From: an uncultured Lachnospiraceae bacterium
GTDB lineage: Bacteria; Bacillota; Clostridia; Lachnospirales; Lachnospiraceae
DNA length: 36,569 nucleotides
Direction: 5' to 3'
NCBI GenBank assembly: GCA_949155905.1
Contig: CASCWU010000027.1
Location: 1-36,569 of the forward strand
Shown here: positions 1 to 7,688 of the stretch, in pieces
Layout: the number at the start of each line of letters is the position of its first letter
How positions within the stretch are numbered: position 1 is the stretch's first letter
Notes under the pieces: generated by a model
Databases searched by the model: none
The model's input: the letters and a program-made list of their open reading frames with translations, nothing else
Told to the model about the DNA's origin: nothing
Translations under genes and position numbers: made by a program

Positions 1-111
1 CTGGTGCTTATGTTGTACTTTTTTTAAGACATTTTCAAAAATGGTTGACAGAAAAGAAAACGCTGCCGGGTATTTTCATTTTTTACCCTTCTGAATAGGA
101 CAAAGGATAAG

Positions 112-1425
112 GTGAAGCGGGTTACAGGCAGGAAAGGAATCCCTAATAAGGACGAGAAGAGGTACAGGTTGTTAAAAAATAAGAATATCAGAATGCCGGA
201 AAAAGGTGTATACTTGACAAGGAAGAAGAAAAAAACGACGTTTCAGATTGTATTGGGGAGAGGCGTCAATGGACAAGAGGAGAAAGGGGAGGAAAAAACC
301 GAAAATGAATTTCTGCTGATTCAAAAGTCCTATCAAAGCTTAAAGGAGGCTTATTCGGAAAGTGAGGCTGTGCGAAAGCAGGCTACCCGGGCGGAACGGA
401 ATGTATTATTGGCAAGGCTGTTAGCCGGGCGGCAGGCAGTGGATGTTTCGGATCAGGCCAGGCATTGGCTGGAGCAGCTTTCTTTTTCGGAATATGTTCT
501 GATTGGTATTGAGGTGGAAGGCTTTGGGGAGATTCCTGCCTGGGAAATGGCCAGCTCGCAGGAATTGGATTTGGCCTATTTTATTACGGAAAACGTTCTG
601 CATGAGCTGTTGGAGCCAAGGTATTGTTCGATAGAAGCGGAGGGAGAAGGGATGCTGTTTTCGGTTGTCAACCCTCGCAGAGAAGAAAAGGAGGCGGGAG
701 ACTGGATATTCGGGGATTTGCAGAAACGGCTTAGGACAATGAACGAATTTTTAAAGGAAACCTATCAAATGAAGCTGATGATTCAGGTAAGCCGTGTCCA
801 TAGCGGGCAGGAGGAGCTGCCGGACTGTCTGCAGGACATTCAGATGGAGCAGGAATATCGAAACAGCATAAGGACAAAAAGCGCCGATATTTTATTTCCA
901 ACCGATATCCAATATTCGCAGGGAGAATTAGAATATTTGGAGCATTGCCAGAAGGTCAGCCAGCTTTTGGAGGAGCATAAAATCGAAAAGGCATTACAGC
1001 AGCTTTCGGAAATGGCAGTAAAAGCTTCCAGACAAAAGCAAAAGAAATCCAGTGGAGGTCAGAGCAGCGGGCTTTCTGAAACGGATCGGATGATAGAGCA
1101 GGTGACAGGCTATATCAGGGAGCATTATGAGGAGCATACGTTGACCGTCAGCTTGATTGCAGAGGAGTTTTCTGTTGGAATTACGTATCTTTCCCGGGAA
1201 TTCAAGCGCCGGAATGAGTCCGGAATATTAGAATACATCAATCATTTGCGTTTGGAGAGAGCAAAACAGTTTATAAAGGAAGGCTGTACGATCAAGGAGG
1301 CGGCATCCAGAGTGGGATTTTTTGATACACAGCCCTTGATTCGTTTGTTTCGCCAAATAGATGGTATGACACCAAGCGAATACCAGAATCGGATGTTAAA
1401 AAATGATAATGGTATAGATTCTTAA
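112..1425 (+). CDS. AraC-family transcriptional regulator
   Basis: The C-terminal 100 residues or so (about 327-428) form a typical AraC/XylS double helix-turn-helix DNA-binding domain, ending in the usual 'MTPSEYQNRM' signature. The N-terminal part is not a cupin; it resembles the cytoplasmic half of the large membrane-bound AraC regulators that Clostridia keep beside sugar-binding lipoproteins, but no transmembrane segment is present. At 437 residues it is shorter than those regulators (about 700-780). An in-frame stop at 46-48 shows the gene does not extend further left. The GTG at 112 has an AAAGGA close upstream; the very basic first 60 residues make a later start (for example ATG 193) possible. 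It probably regulates the lipoprotein gene that follows. The regulator family is clear, the target is inferred. Confidence 0.82.
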   Translation: MKRVTGRKGIPNKDEKRYRLLKNKNIRMPEKGVYLTRKKKKTTFQIVLGRGVNGQEEKGEEKTENEFLLIQKSYQSLKEAYSESEAVRKQATRAERNVLLARLLAGRQAVDVSDQARHWLEQLSFSEYVLIGIEVEGFGEIPAWEMASSQELDLAYFITENVLHELLEPRYCSIEAEGEGMLFSVVNPRREEKEAGDWIFGDLQKRLRTMNEFLKETYQMKLMIQVSRVHSGQEELPDCLQDIQMEQEYRNSIRTKSADILFPTDIQYSQGELEYLEHCQKVSQLLEEHKIEKALQQLSEMAVKASRQKQKKSSGGQSSGLSETDRMIEQVTGYIREHYEEHTLTVSLIAEEFSVGITYLSREFKRRNESGILEYINHLRLERAKQFIKEGCTIKEAASRVGFFDTQPLIRLFRQIDGMTPSEYQNRMLKNDNGIDS

Positions 1426-1563
1426 CCTCCTTTCTGCCAGGTGAAATAGTCAATATTTTTTTGTAGAGGCTGCTGTGTTATGCTGTCAGTACAAGAACGG
1501 AGTATCTCTATCGGACGTTTCTGTCGAAGGAATATCATCTGAGAAGAGGATTCCTGTTTTTGA

Positions 1564-1603
1564 AAATGGCAGTATCATTCAGGAAATGGCAGTATCATTC
1601 AGG
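1564..1603. repeat. Two tandem 20-bp direct repeats, possible AraC operator
   Basis: Two identical 20-bp copies (1564-1583 and 1584-1603) contain the core TGGCAGTATCATTCAGG. A period of 20 bp places the copies on the same face of the helix about two turns apart, the usual geometry of AraC-family half sites. The second copy ends exactly at a weak -35 hexamer of the lipoprotein promoter. The repeats are seen directly; the operator role is inferred. Confidence 0.55.
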
Positions 1604-1626
1604 AATAATAGGTATCGGTCTATAAA
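1598..1626 (+). promoter_or_regulatory. Candidate activator-dependent promoter of the solute-binding lipoprotein
   Basis: A poor -35 (TTCAGG, 1598-1603) is followed by a 17-bp spacer and a good -10 (TATAAA, 1621-1626), about 43 bp before the lipoprotein start. The -35 lies inside the second 20-bp repeat, which fits a class II, AraC-activated promoter. Confidence 0.5.
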
Positions 1627-1668
1627 AAGGGAAAAAACTGCCGAAATAAAAAGGAGGGCAAGAAAAGT

Positions 1669-3501
1669 ATGAAGAGTACGAAAAACAGAAAGAGTATGAG
1701 GAAACAGAACCACAAAGCACGGGTATCTTTGCTGCTGATCGCATCCTTGATTTTGGGCTTATGCCTGGCAGGGTGCGGCTCGAAGGAAAAGAGCCAGACG
1801 TTGACGACCGGCGAAGAAACCGTCAAAGGCCAACCGGAGGAAGAAAACAGCGAGGGAAAGGGGGAACGTGAGGATGAGAACGGCCAGAATCCAGAGGAAT
1901 CCGGTAGCCAGGGCGAAGGAACTCAGAATAATGCAGACAAACAGCCGGACGGATCCTCCGGTGAGGTACTTCCCTTGACCGAATTGACACTTCCGTTGAC
2001 CGAGGAAACAGAAACGATTACCGTCTGGTTTCCGTTTTCCAATTCCTATATTGAGGATCCAAACGAAATGCCTGCCGTTCAGGAAATGGAACGTATCACA
2101 AACGTCCACATTGACTGGATTCCGGTGCTGTCGGCAGAAATCGCAGAAAAATTCGGGTTGCTGATTGCATCCGGGGATTTGCCGGATATTGTGGATCCGA
2201 CCGCGTTTACCTCGTATCCGGGCGGCGATATGAAATCGATTAACGACGGCGTTTTCCTGGATTGTGAGGATTTGATTGAAAATTATATGCCAAATTATAA
2301 GGCACGGATTACTTCGACTGAGGAGTTGCGGATTGATTCGATGGAGGATGACGGGCGCTTCCATATCATTCACTATATGACGCAGAGCGATACGAAAATC
2401 AGCCCGGAGGACGACTGGACAGGCCTGGCTATCCGCAAGGACTGGCTGGATGATCTGAACCTGGAGATTCCGGAAACGATTGAGGAATGGCATGACGTTT
2501 TGTTGGCCTTTAAAGAAAAGAAGGGAGCAACAGCGCCATTAGCCGTCAGCCAGACGGTCGCGACGGCCTTAAATCCATTTTTAACGGCCTATGGCGTAGG
2601 GGCAGATTTTATGATGAAGGATGGAAAAGTAACCTACGGGCCGTTGGAGGAGGGCTACCGTCAGTGGGTAGAGCTGTTCCGCGGCTGGTATGCAGAAGGT
2701 CTGATTGACCAGAAGTTTGTCACTACCGGGCCGATGAGCATCTTTGCGCCGCCGAATGAATATATCTCCGGGAATACGACAGGAGCCTTTAATACTTCTT
2801 GGTCATATACAGCAGATACCTATTATAAAATGGGAATTTCTACCGATCCGAATATCAATGTAGTAGCCGTGAAAAATCCAGTGTTGAACAAAGGCGACGA
2901 ACCAAAAGCCGTTCCGTTTTCCTCCAGAGGCAATGGAGTGGCCTGCCCGGTTTATGTGGCGGCAGACTGCAAGAACCCAGAGTTGGTAGCAAAATGGATT
3001 GATTTCCAGTTTTCGACCGAAGGGATGGAACTGAATTTCTATGGTATCGAAGGAGAAAGCTACACGAAAAGCGCGGACGGTGTGTATGCCTATACGGATT
3101 ACATCATGAACAATCCAGACGGCTTTTCTCCAACCGACGCGATCCGGAATTTTACGACGTTTATTCCGCTTGGGATGTATAACTGGCAGGCATTGGAACA
3201 CTACAGCGATACAACAGGCGTGCTGGCACAGGCCAAGCTGACCTGGGTAGACCAGAACCGGGATTTGCTCTACTATACCGGACTGGTCAGTATGACCGAG
3301 GAGGAAACACCAGAGTACAACAATCTTTATACAGCCCTGGAAACCCTGGTCAATGAAAAAACGGTGCAGTATATTATGGGGACGGAATCTATGGATACCT
3401 ACAATGCGTTTCTGCAAAGCCTGCACGATTACGGAATCGACCGTTGTATTGAAATCAAACAGGCTGTTTATGACCGCTACCGTAGCCGATTTGCAAAGTA
3501 G
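1669..3501 (+). CDS. Extracellular solute-binding lipoprotein (ABC-type sugar-binding family)
   Basis: Predicted membrane-anchored substrate-binding protein of a carbohydrate ABC importer. The N-terminus has a basic stretch, a hydrophobic helix and a lipobox (LAGC, lipidated Cys36). A low-complexity acidic linker follows (about residues 38-100), and then a family-1-like binding fold with typical segments such as 'PDIVDPTAF' and 'TAPLAVSQTV'. At 610 residues it matches the large LplA-type lipoproteins rather than the usual 420-450-residue proteins. A GGAGG lies 10 bp before the ATG. LplA-type proteins are usually encoded beside two permease genes; none is present here, so it must share a transporter encoded elsewhere or act as a sensor partner of the neighbouring AraC regulator. 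The substrate cannot be read from the sequence. Confidence 0.88.
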   Translation: MKSTKNRKSMRKQNHKARVSLLLIASLILGLCLAGCGSKEKSQTLTTGEETVKGQPEEENSEGKGEREDENGQNPEESGSQGEGTQNNADKQPDGSSGEVLPLTELTLPLTEETETITVWFPFSNSYIEDPNEMPAVQEMERITNVHIDWIPVLSAEIAEKFGLLIASGDLPDIVDPTAFTSYPGGDMKSINDGVFLDCEDLIENYMPNYKARITSTEELRIDSMEDDGRFHIIHYMTQSDTKISPEDDWTGLAIRKDWLDDLNLEIPETIEEWHDVLLAFKEKKGATAPLAVSQTVATALNPFLTAYGVGADFMMKDGKVTYGPLEEGYRQWVELFRGWYAEGLIDQKFVTTGPMSIFAPPNEYISGNTTGAFNTSWSYTADTYYKMGISTDPNINVVAVKNPVLNKGDEPKAVPFSSRGNGVACPVYVAADCKNPELVAKWIDFQFSTEGMELNFYGIEGESYTKSADGVYAYTDYIMNNPDGFSPTDAIRNFTTFIPLGMYNWQALEHYSDTTGVLAQAKLTWVDQNRDLLYYTGLVSMTEEETPEYNNLYTALETLVNEKTVQYIMGTESMDTYNAFLQSLHDYGIDRCIEIKQAVYDRYRSRFAK

Positions 3502-3513
3502 ACACTGTATAGA

Positions 3514-3720
3514 AAGAAAATCCGCAGTGAAATGAGGTGACTGGGACAAGATTTCAAATGGTATTTCACAGAGAAAATCTTGTCCCCTTTGCAGGTACTG
3601 ATTGGAACTGCATAAAAAGAAATCCCGCAGTGGAATGAGGTGACTGGGGCAAGATTTTATATGGTATTTCACAGAGAAAAGCTTGTCCCCTGTATAGGCA
3701 CCGATTGGAACTGCATAAAA
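3514..3720. repeat. Tandem 103-bp repeat with internal hairpins
   Basis: Two diverged copies of a 103-bp unit (3514-3616 and 3617-3720) fill the gap between the lipoprotein and esterase genes. Each contains an inverted repeat. In copy 1 the arms GGGACAAGATTT (3543-3554) and AAATCTTGTCCC (3575-3586) match perfectly around a 20-nt loop. Copy 2 keeps an imperfect version. Both copies end in GATTGGAACTGCATAAA. There is no T-run after the hairpins, so they are not classic terminators. The element may be a dispersed intergenic repeat or an RNA-processing hairpin. Confidence 0.75.
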
Positions 3721-3735
3721 TAAGGAGGAAATGAT

Positions 3736-4818
3736 ATGGGACGTTATGAACAGAATACGGAAACTTTGCTGGCTTTTTTGGAAAAGGGTGAGCCGCGCGC
3801 ACCGGAGCTGATGGCGCGTTTTCAGGGTTCTGCTGTAGAGGAGGAGCGGGTGGAGCTGCTAAAGCGTTTGTTTTTGATGGAAATGGAAACGTATGAGACG
3901 ATTCCGATCTGGGAAAACCCGGAAACCGGGGAAACGGTAATACCAGACTGGCATACGGAGGAGGCGTATGGACTGCAGCTTCCTCCGCAGATTGCCTTTT
4001 TCCCAGTGCCGGAGGACATTGCTAAGGAGCAGGGAGTTCCGGCAGGCGGCGGAAGAGGAACGATTCTCGTATCGCCGGGCGGCGGATATAATTGTATCTG
4101 CTCACTCAGTGAGGGAACGCCAGTTATCGGTTACTTTTTAAAGCAGGGCTATTCCTGCGCTCTTTTGTCCTACCGGGTAAAGCCATATCTGCAATACGCG
4201 TCTGTAGCGGATATCAAACGGGCGGTTCGGATGCTCCGTTACCGGGCAGAGGAGCTTGGCATCCGGGCGGATCGGATTGCTGTACACGGCGGCTCTGCCG
4301 GAGGAAATTTATCGGCTCTTTGCGCGGTGCATTTTGATTATGGAAGCCCGGAGGCAGCCGATCCGGTCGAACGGATGTCCTCCCGTCCGGATGCGGCCTT
4401 GATTAGCTACGGCGCTTTTTCCCAGGTGCTTTTTTCTTCTGGCGGGAAAAGCTTTATTCATGTAAGGGAAAACCAGGAGGAGCTGGAGCAGGAAGGAGGG
4501 CTGACCTCTCCGCTGTCGGATAAGCTGCAGAAGGATTTGTACTATTTTTCACCGGAAAAGCATGTGACACCGGAAACTCCGCCGTTCTTTTTCTGGCAGC
4601 TAGGTGATATGGACGATCCCCGGTATGTCTATAATTTTGCGAAAGAACTGGCGGATGCCGGGGTACGGACCGAGGTGCATATTTTCCCATATGGCCCGCA
4701 TGGAACAGCGTTGTGCGACGGCAGCGGCATGGGCTACCGGGATCGCCATTCCATGCACTGGGCGGAGCTTGCTGCAGAATGGCTGGAACTGGTGTTTGAA
4801 GGGAAAACGGTTTTGTGA
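3736..4818 (+). CDS. Alpha/beta-hydrolase, acetyl-esterase-like
   Basis: A serine hydrolase of the alpha/beta fold, related to BD-FAE/acetyl-xylan-esterase-like enzymes that remove acyl groups from carbohydrates. The nucleophile elbow is GGSAGG with Ser187. The oxyanion region is 'SPGGGYNCICS' near residue 115. The acid lies in 'LGDMDDP' near residue 291, and the catalytic histidine is His322 in 'GPHG'. There is no signal peptide, so it should act in the cytoplasm on imported substrates. GGAGG sits 7 bp before the ATG. Its place behind a sugar-binding lipoprotein suggests deacetylation of an imported oligosaccharide. The fold is well supported, the substrate is inferred. Confidence 0.87.
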   Translation: MGRYEQNTETLLAFLEKGEPRAPELMARFQGSAVEEERVELLKRLFLMEMETYETIPIWENPETGETVIPDWHTEEAYGLQLPPQIAFFPVPEDIAKEQGVPAGGGRGTILVSPGGGYNCICSLSEGTPVIGYFLKQGYSCALLSYRVKPYLQYASVADIKRAVRMLRYRAEELGIRADRIAVHGGSAGGNLSALCAVHFDYGSPEAADPVERMSSRPDAALISYGAFSQVLFSSGGKSFIHVRENQEELEQEGGLTSPLSDKLQKDLYYFSPEKHVTPETPPFFFWQLGDMDDPRYVYNFAKELADAGVRTEVHIFPYGPHGTALCDGSGMGYRDRHSMHWAELAAEWLELVFEGKTVL

Positions 4819-4841
4819 GAAAATCGTTATCGTCTCTTTGA

Positions 4842-4863
4842 TTTTATGCACAGAGCCGCGTAA
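4842..4863. repeat. 22-bp dispersed repeat, copy 1
   Basis: This intergenic 22-mer (core ATGCACAGAGCCGCG) is identical to 16163-16184, about 11.3 kb away. Both copies lie just downstream of a coding region, in the same orientation. Its function is unknown. Confidence 0.6.
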
Positions 4864-4886
4864 TGTTGTATATGGAATGAAAAATC

Positions 4887-4915
4887 TTGTAAAAACCACG
4901 TCTATTTTGTATACT
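4887..4915 (+). promoter_or_regulatory. Candidate promoter of the AlbA_2/Schlafen-like gene
   Basis: TTGTAA (4887-4892), a 17-bp spacer and TATACT (4910-4915) lie 65 bp before the start codon. The promoter overlaps the left arm and loop of the inverted repeat at 4891-4938. Confidence 0.5.
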
Positions 4916-4938
4916 GATACTGGATAGAAGTGGTTTTT
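4891..4938 (+). terminator. Terminator-like inverted repeat after the esterase gene
   Basis: Arms AAAAACCAC (4891-4899) and GTGGTTTTT (4930-4938) pair perfectly, with an added inner CTAT/ATAG pairing and a T-rich tail. The A-run on the left and T-run on the right would permit termination in either direction. The loop is long, and the element overlaps a promoter for the next gene, so it could instead be an operator. Confidence 0.5.
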
Positions 4939-4979
4939 TGTTTTGAAATGCGTGCAAATAAGGAAAGGGAGGAGTTTTT

Positions 4980-6296
4980 ATGCTGCAGGAAAGTAATCGC
5001 ATAGAGTTAAAGGCTACCTTAAATGATAAACTAGAAAAGGAGATTGTAGCCTTTTTAAATAACCGTGAAGGGGGAATTCTTTATATAGGGATTGATGATA
5101 AAGGGCATCCAATTATAAATCCAGATATGGATGCTATGCAGTTAAAAATTGCAGATAGGATTAAAAATAATATTCTGCCATCCACATTAGGCTTGTTTGA
5201 TGTTATTACAGAGAGTATAGATGGGATTGCAGTAATTAAAATTGTGATATCCAGCGGACTAGAAAAGCCATATTATATTAAGAGCAAAGGAATGTCGCCG
5301 AGTGGCTGTTATATGAGATTAGGCACCTCAACACAGCCAATGACTACAGAACTTATAGATGAATTATATGCAAAAAGAATTCACACTACTTTACGAAATA
5401 TTTCTTCGCCAAGACATGATCTTACTTTTGCACAGCTTAAAATTTATTATCAGGAACGCGGCTTGGAGTTAAATAAGCAGTTTGCGAACAGCTTGGAATT
5501 ATTTACTCCAGATGGAAAGTATAATTATATTGCTTATCTTTTAGCAGATGAAAACGGAGTCTCTATAAAGGTTGCGAAATATGCGGGAAAAAATAAAGTG
5601 GATTTAAAAGAAAATGAGGAATATGGATAGTACTCCTTGATTAAAGCCACCAATTATGTTTTAGAGAAAATGAAGATTGAAAATATTACGAAAACTCGAA
5701 TAACAAGTACAAAACGAATAGAACAAAATTTAGTTGAACCGGTTCCTATGCGAGAGGCTTTGATTAATGCGATTGTTCATAATGATTTTTCAAGAGAAAT
5801 TCCACCAGTATTTGAAATTTTCAGTGATCGGATGGAATTTACGTCTTATGGCGGATTAATTCAGGGTCAAAGTAAAGAAGATTTTTTTAGCTGCAGCAGT
5901 ATGCCAAGAAATAGGGAATTGATGCGGGTGTTTAAAGATGTGGGTTTGGTGGAACAGCTTGGATCTGGTATGAGCCGTATTTTAAATGTTTATGACAGAA
6001 GTATTTTTGAAATATCAGAACATTTTATTAAAGTGATTTTTCCTTTCTCCTCATTAGAAGAGAGAAAGGATCTTACTGTCCAAAAGCAAATTGGCGATGA
6101 TAATGGCGATGATAATGGCGATGATAAAAGGATTCTTTTATTATTAGAAAAAGAACCAGATATGACGGCTAAAAAAATAAGTGAAAAAACAGGGTTTAGT
6201 ACCAGAAAGGTCAGTCGAATCATAAAAAGGCTGAGAGAAGCAGAAAAAATTATCCGTGTTGGTTCGGATAGAAAGGGTTATTGGAAGCTTAACTGA
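4980..6296 (+). pseudogene. AlbA_2/Schlafen-like ATP-binding protein with wHTH, interrupted by an in-frame TAG
   Basis: The reading frame encodes a COG2865-type protein. Its N-terminal AlbA_2 (Schlafen-like) nucleic-acid-binding domain includes 'IELKATLNDKLEKEIVAFLN' and 'GGILYIGIDDKG'. A middle GHKL-type ATPase region follows ('EPVPMREALINAIVHNDFS', 'VEQLGSGMSRILNVY'), then an acidic GDDN repeat and a C-terminal winged helix. A TAG at 5628-5630 (codon 217) interrupts it. The frame continues without shift on both sides, and the residues around the stop align with the family motif 'EEYG-x-SLIKATNYV'. GGAGG precedes the ATG. The gene is AT-rich compared with its neighbours, suggesting transfer. 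It is either a recent nonsense pseudogene or two fragments; readthrough or a sequence error cannot be excluded. Confidence 0.8.
6093..6128 (+). repeat. 12-bp tandem repeat encoding GDDN
   Basis: Three 12-bp units GGCGATGATAAT (the last ends AAA) encode GDDN-GDDN-GDDK between the ATPase region and the winged helix of the AlbA_2-type gene. The unit length keeps the frame. Confidence 0.8.
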
Positions 6297-6350
6297 AAAA
6301 ATTCTTTGGAAATAGTTTGCTGGAGAGGAGAATAAGCAAAGACAAAAGAA

Positions 6351-6394
6351 AAAGGAAGCTATGCACCGAGTAGGGTGTGATAAATCTTCCTCTC
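6351..6394 (-). terminator. Terminator of the minus-strand sensing cluster
   Basis: Read on the minus strand, GGAAG (6386-6390) and CTTCC (6354-6358) enclose a second pairing CACCC/GGGTG and are followed by a T-run (CTTCCTTTTTC). It lies about 50 bp past the stop of the GyrI-like gene at 6443. Confidence 0.55.
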
Positions 6395-6442
6395 GTCAAG
6401 TGCTTCCAATTTATAGATTCCTATTTTTTCCACATTTAAAAA

Positions 6443-7009
6443 TTATTTTGCTATAGCATCCGTTTCCTGCACAGGAACATACAAGTAACAATACTTATGA
6501 GTACCGTCTTCCGGTTTGAAAAAACCATAATACTCCACGATTGGCAGTGTGTCATTGCCAATCGTATAGCCGAGCTTAGGGGCAATTTGCTCTCCAATCC
6601 AAGGATAGGGCGGAACGCCGCCCGCCCATGGTTCGTGTCCGAGCGCTTTTGCGGTTTCATCACACATTCTTATCCGCAAAAAGGTTGCGGCAGGAATTTT
6701 GCAAATATCATAGGAATCCGGCTGCACATCCGTTGTGACAAGAAATCCAAACAGTACGCCGCTGGGCCGTTCGCAGGAAAGATAATTCAGGCTCATGCAA
6801 ATATCCCAATTTTCTTCCCGGCCGTTTGGTAAGTCGGAGACAGACATAAAATCTTCCATAATGTTTTCCACATTCGGTTCCTTCGTAGAATTGTCTGCAT
6901 AACCAACCTTTCCGCACCAGACAGTGTCGCTCCATTCTACTAAATCAACCACAATTCCATTAAAGTCATAGGTTTTTGTAATCGTTTCCTGCGGATGCTG
7001 TATATTCAT
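6443..7009 (-). CDS. GyrI-like/effector-binding domain protein
   Basis: A stand-alone effector-binding (GyrI-like, AraC_E_bind) domain of about 188 residues, a fold that binds hydrophobic small molecules and inhibits or senses without DNA-binding parts. Supporting segments are 'ICKIPAATFLRIRM', 'PYPWIGEQIAPKLGY' and a closing 'KYCYLYVPVQ' strand. The start is set at ATG 7009 because GGAGG lies 9 bp upstream; the open frame extends to 7060 without a ribosome site. It is the last gene of the minus-strand group headed by the WYL regulator and sits directly after a broken VOC gene. It probably acts in xenobiotic sensing or drug sequestration; the ligand is unknown. Confidence 0.78.
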   Translation of the reverse strand: MNIQHPQETITKTYDFNGIVVDLVEWSDTVWCGKVGYADNSTKEPNVENIMEDFMSVSDLPNGREENWDICMSLNYLSCERPSGVLFGFLVTTDVQPDSYDICKIPAATFLRIRMCDETAKALGHEPWAGGVPPYPWIGEQIAPKLGYTIGNDTLPIVEYYGFFKPEDGTHKYCYLYVPVQETDAIAK

Positions 7010-7038
7010 AGTATCATCCCTCCTAAACGCTTTGTTTG

Positions 7039-7187
7039 TTAGATAGCAATCCACCAACATACCCCATATTTATCAATGACAGTGGCACAGCATTTACTTC
7101 AAATGTTATTTCTGCGCCAAATGCTTTACAATATGTTTTTGCTGCTTCCATACTGTTTTTAAAGTAAACTTGAGTATAGTTTTTCAT
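7039..7187 (-). pseudogene. VOC/PhnB-like glyoxalase remnant with large internal deletion
   Basis: From an ATG at 7187 the minus strand encodes 'MKNYTQVYFKNSMEAAKTYC', continuing to about 30 residues that match the start of PhnB-like VOC-superfamily proteins. In another frame the stretch ending at the stop 7039-7041 encodes 'CATVIDKYGVCWWIAI', the characteristic C-terminus of the same family. About 80 residues of the middle are missing and the two ends are out of frame. An AAGGAG precedes the ATG, so the start was once functional. The remnant lies between the DUF3788 and GyrI-like genes and shows the cluster once included a VOC protein (typically bleomycin-resistance or glyoxalase-like). Confidence 0.75.
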
Positions 7188-7221
7188 ATATAAACGTTCT
7201 CCTTCTCTGCAGGATTCATTA

Positions 7222-7632
7222 TCACGAGCATTTTATCTCTAACAGCTTTTTGATATCTTCATAATGCTCCTGACAGATAACCCGGTAATGTATCCAGCCG
7301 CCGTCACCACAAGGATATTTAGAGTCAATGTATTCCTGCGTGTATTTTTTCAGATCCTTATAAATTGCTTCAAATTGCACATCCGTTAATCTTAGCATAA
7401 CGGTAAATGCACCAGCTTCAGCAAAGATATTACACAGAAGTTTTTTCTTTTTATAATGCCCTATTCCCCAACCGTATTTCTTGCCATAAGGGAAAACCAC
7501 TTTCTGTTCTGTATGAAAGGTAGTTGTCAGCCAATCATTTATCCCAGAAAAACGTTCTGCATTTTCTGAACAATAGGCAGCCATTTCCTCTATGGTTGGA
7601 ATAACCTGCTTATTCAGCATTCTATCGTACAT
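7222..7632 (-). CDS. DUF3788 family protein
   Basis: A 136-residue cytoplasmic protein that I recognise as DUF3788 by the central 'FPYGKKYGWGIGHYKKKKLL' region and the 'WIHYRVICQEHYEDIKKLLE' C-terminus. The biochemical function of the family is not established; the beta-rich layout resembles small ligand-binding domains found near GyrI-like and VOC proteins. ATG 7632 is preferred over GTG 7638 because GGGAGG lies 6 bp before it. It is probably cotranscribed with the GyrI-like gene on its upstream side (51 bp away). Confidence 0.72.
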   Translation of the reverse strand: MYDRMLNKQVIPTIEEMAAYCSENAERFSGINDWLTTTFHTEQKVVFPYGKKYGWGIGHYKKKKLLCNIFAEAGAFTVMLRLTDVQFEAIYKDLKKYTQEYIDSKYPCGDGGWIHYRVICQEHYEDIKKLLEIKCS

Positions 7633-7688
7633 GCTCACCCTCCCAATCCCAGTTGCACTTGTTTTTTACCTCTCTGTAATTCTGGGAT

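Noticed and set aside
1475-1672. A 65-codon open frame upstream of the lipoprotein gene
   Set aside because: It contains the 20-bp direct repeats and promoter elements, lacks a ribosome site and reads as random sequence.
1759-3672. Long minus-strand open frames opposite the solute-binding lipoprotein
   Set aside because: They lie antisense to a clear gene, show no family features and follow from its codon bias.
3566-3802. Minus-strand frame with a repeated peptide
   Set aside because: The peptide repetition is only the translation of the 103-bp tandem repeat.
5628-5630. Programmed recoding (selenocysteine- or pyrrolysine-type) at the TAG
   Set aside because: TAG is not a selenocysteine codon, no recoding structure was recognised downstream, and nothing in the window suggests pyrrolysine use; a nonsense mutation is simpler.
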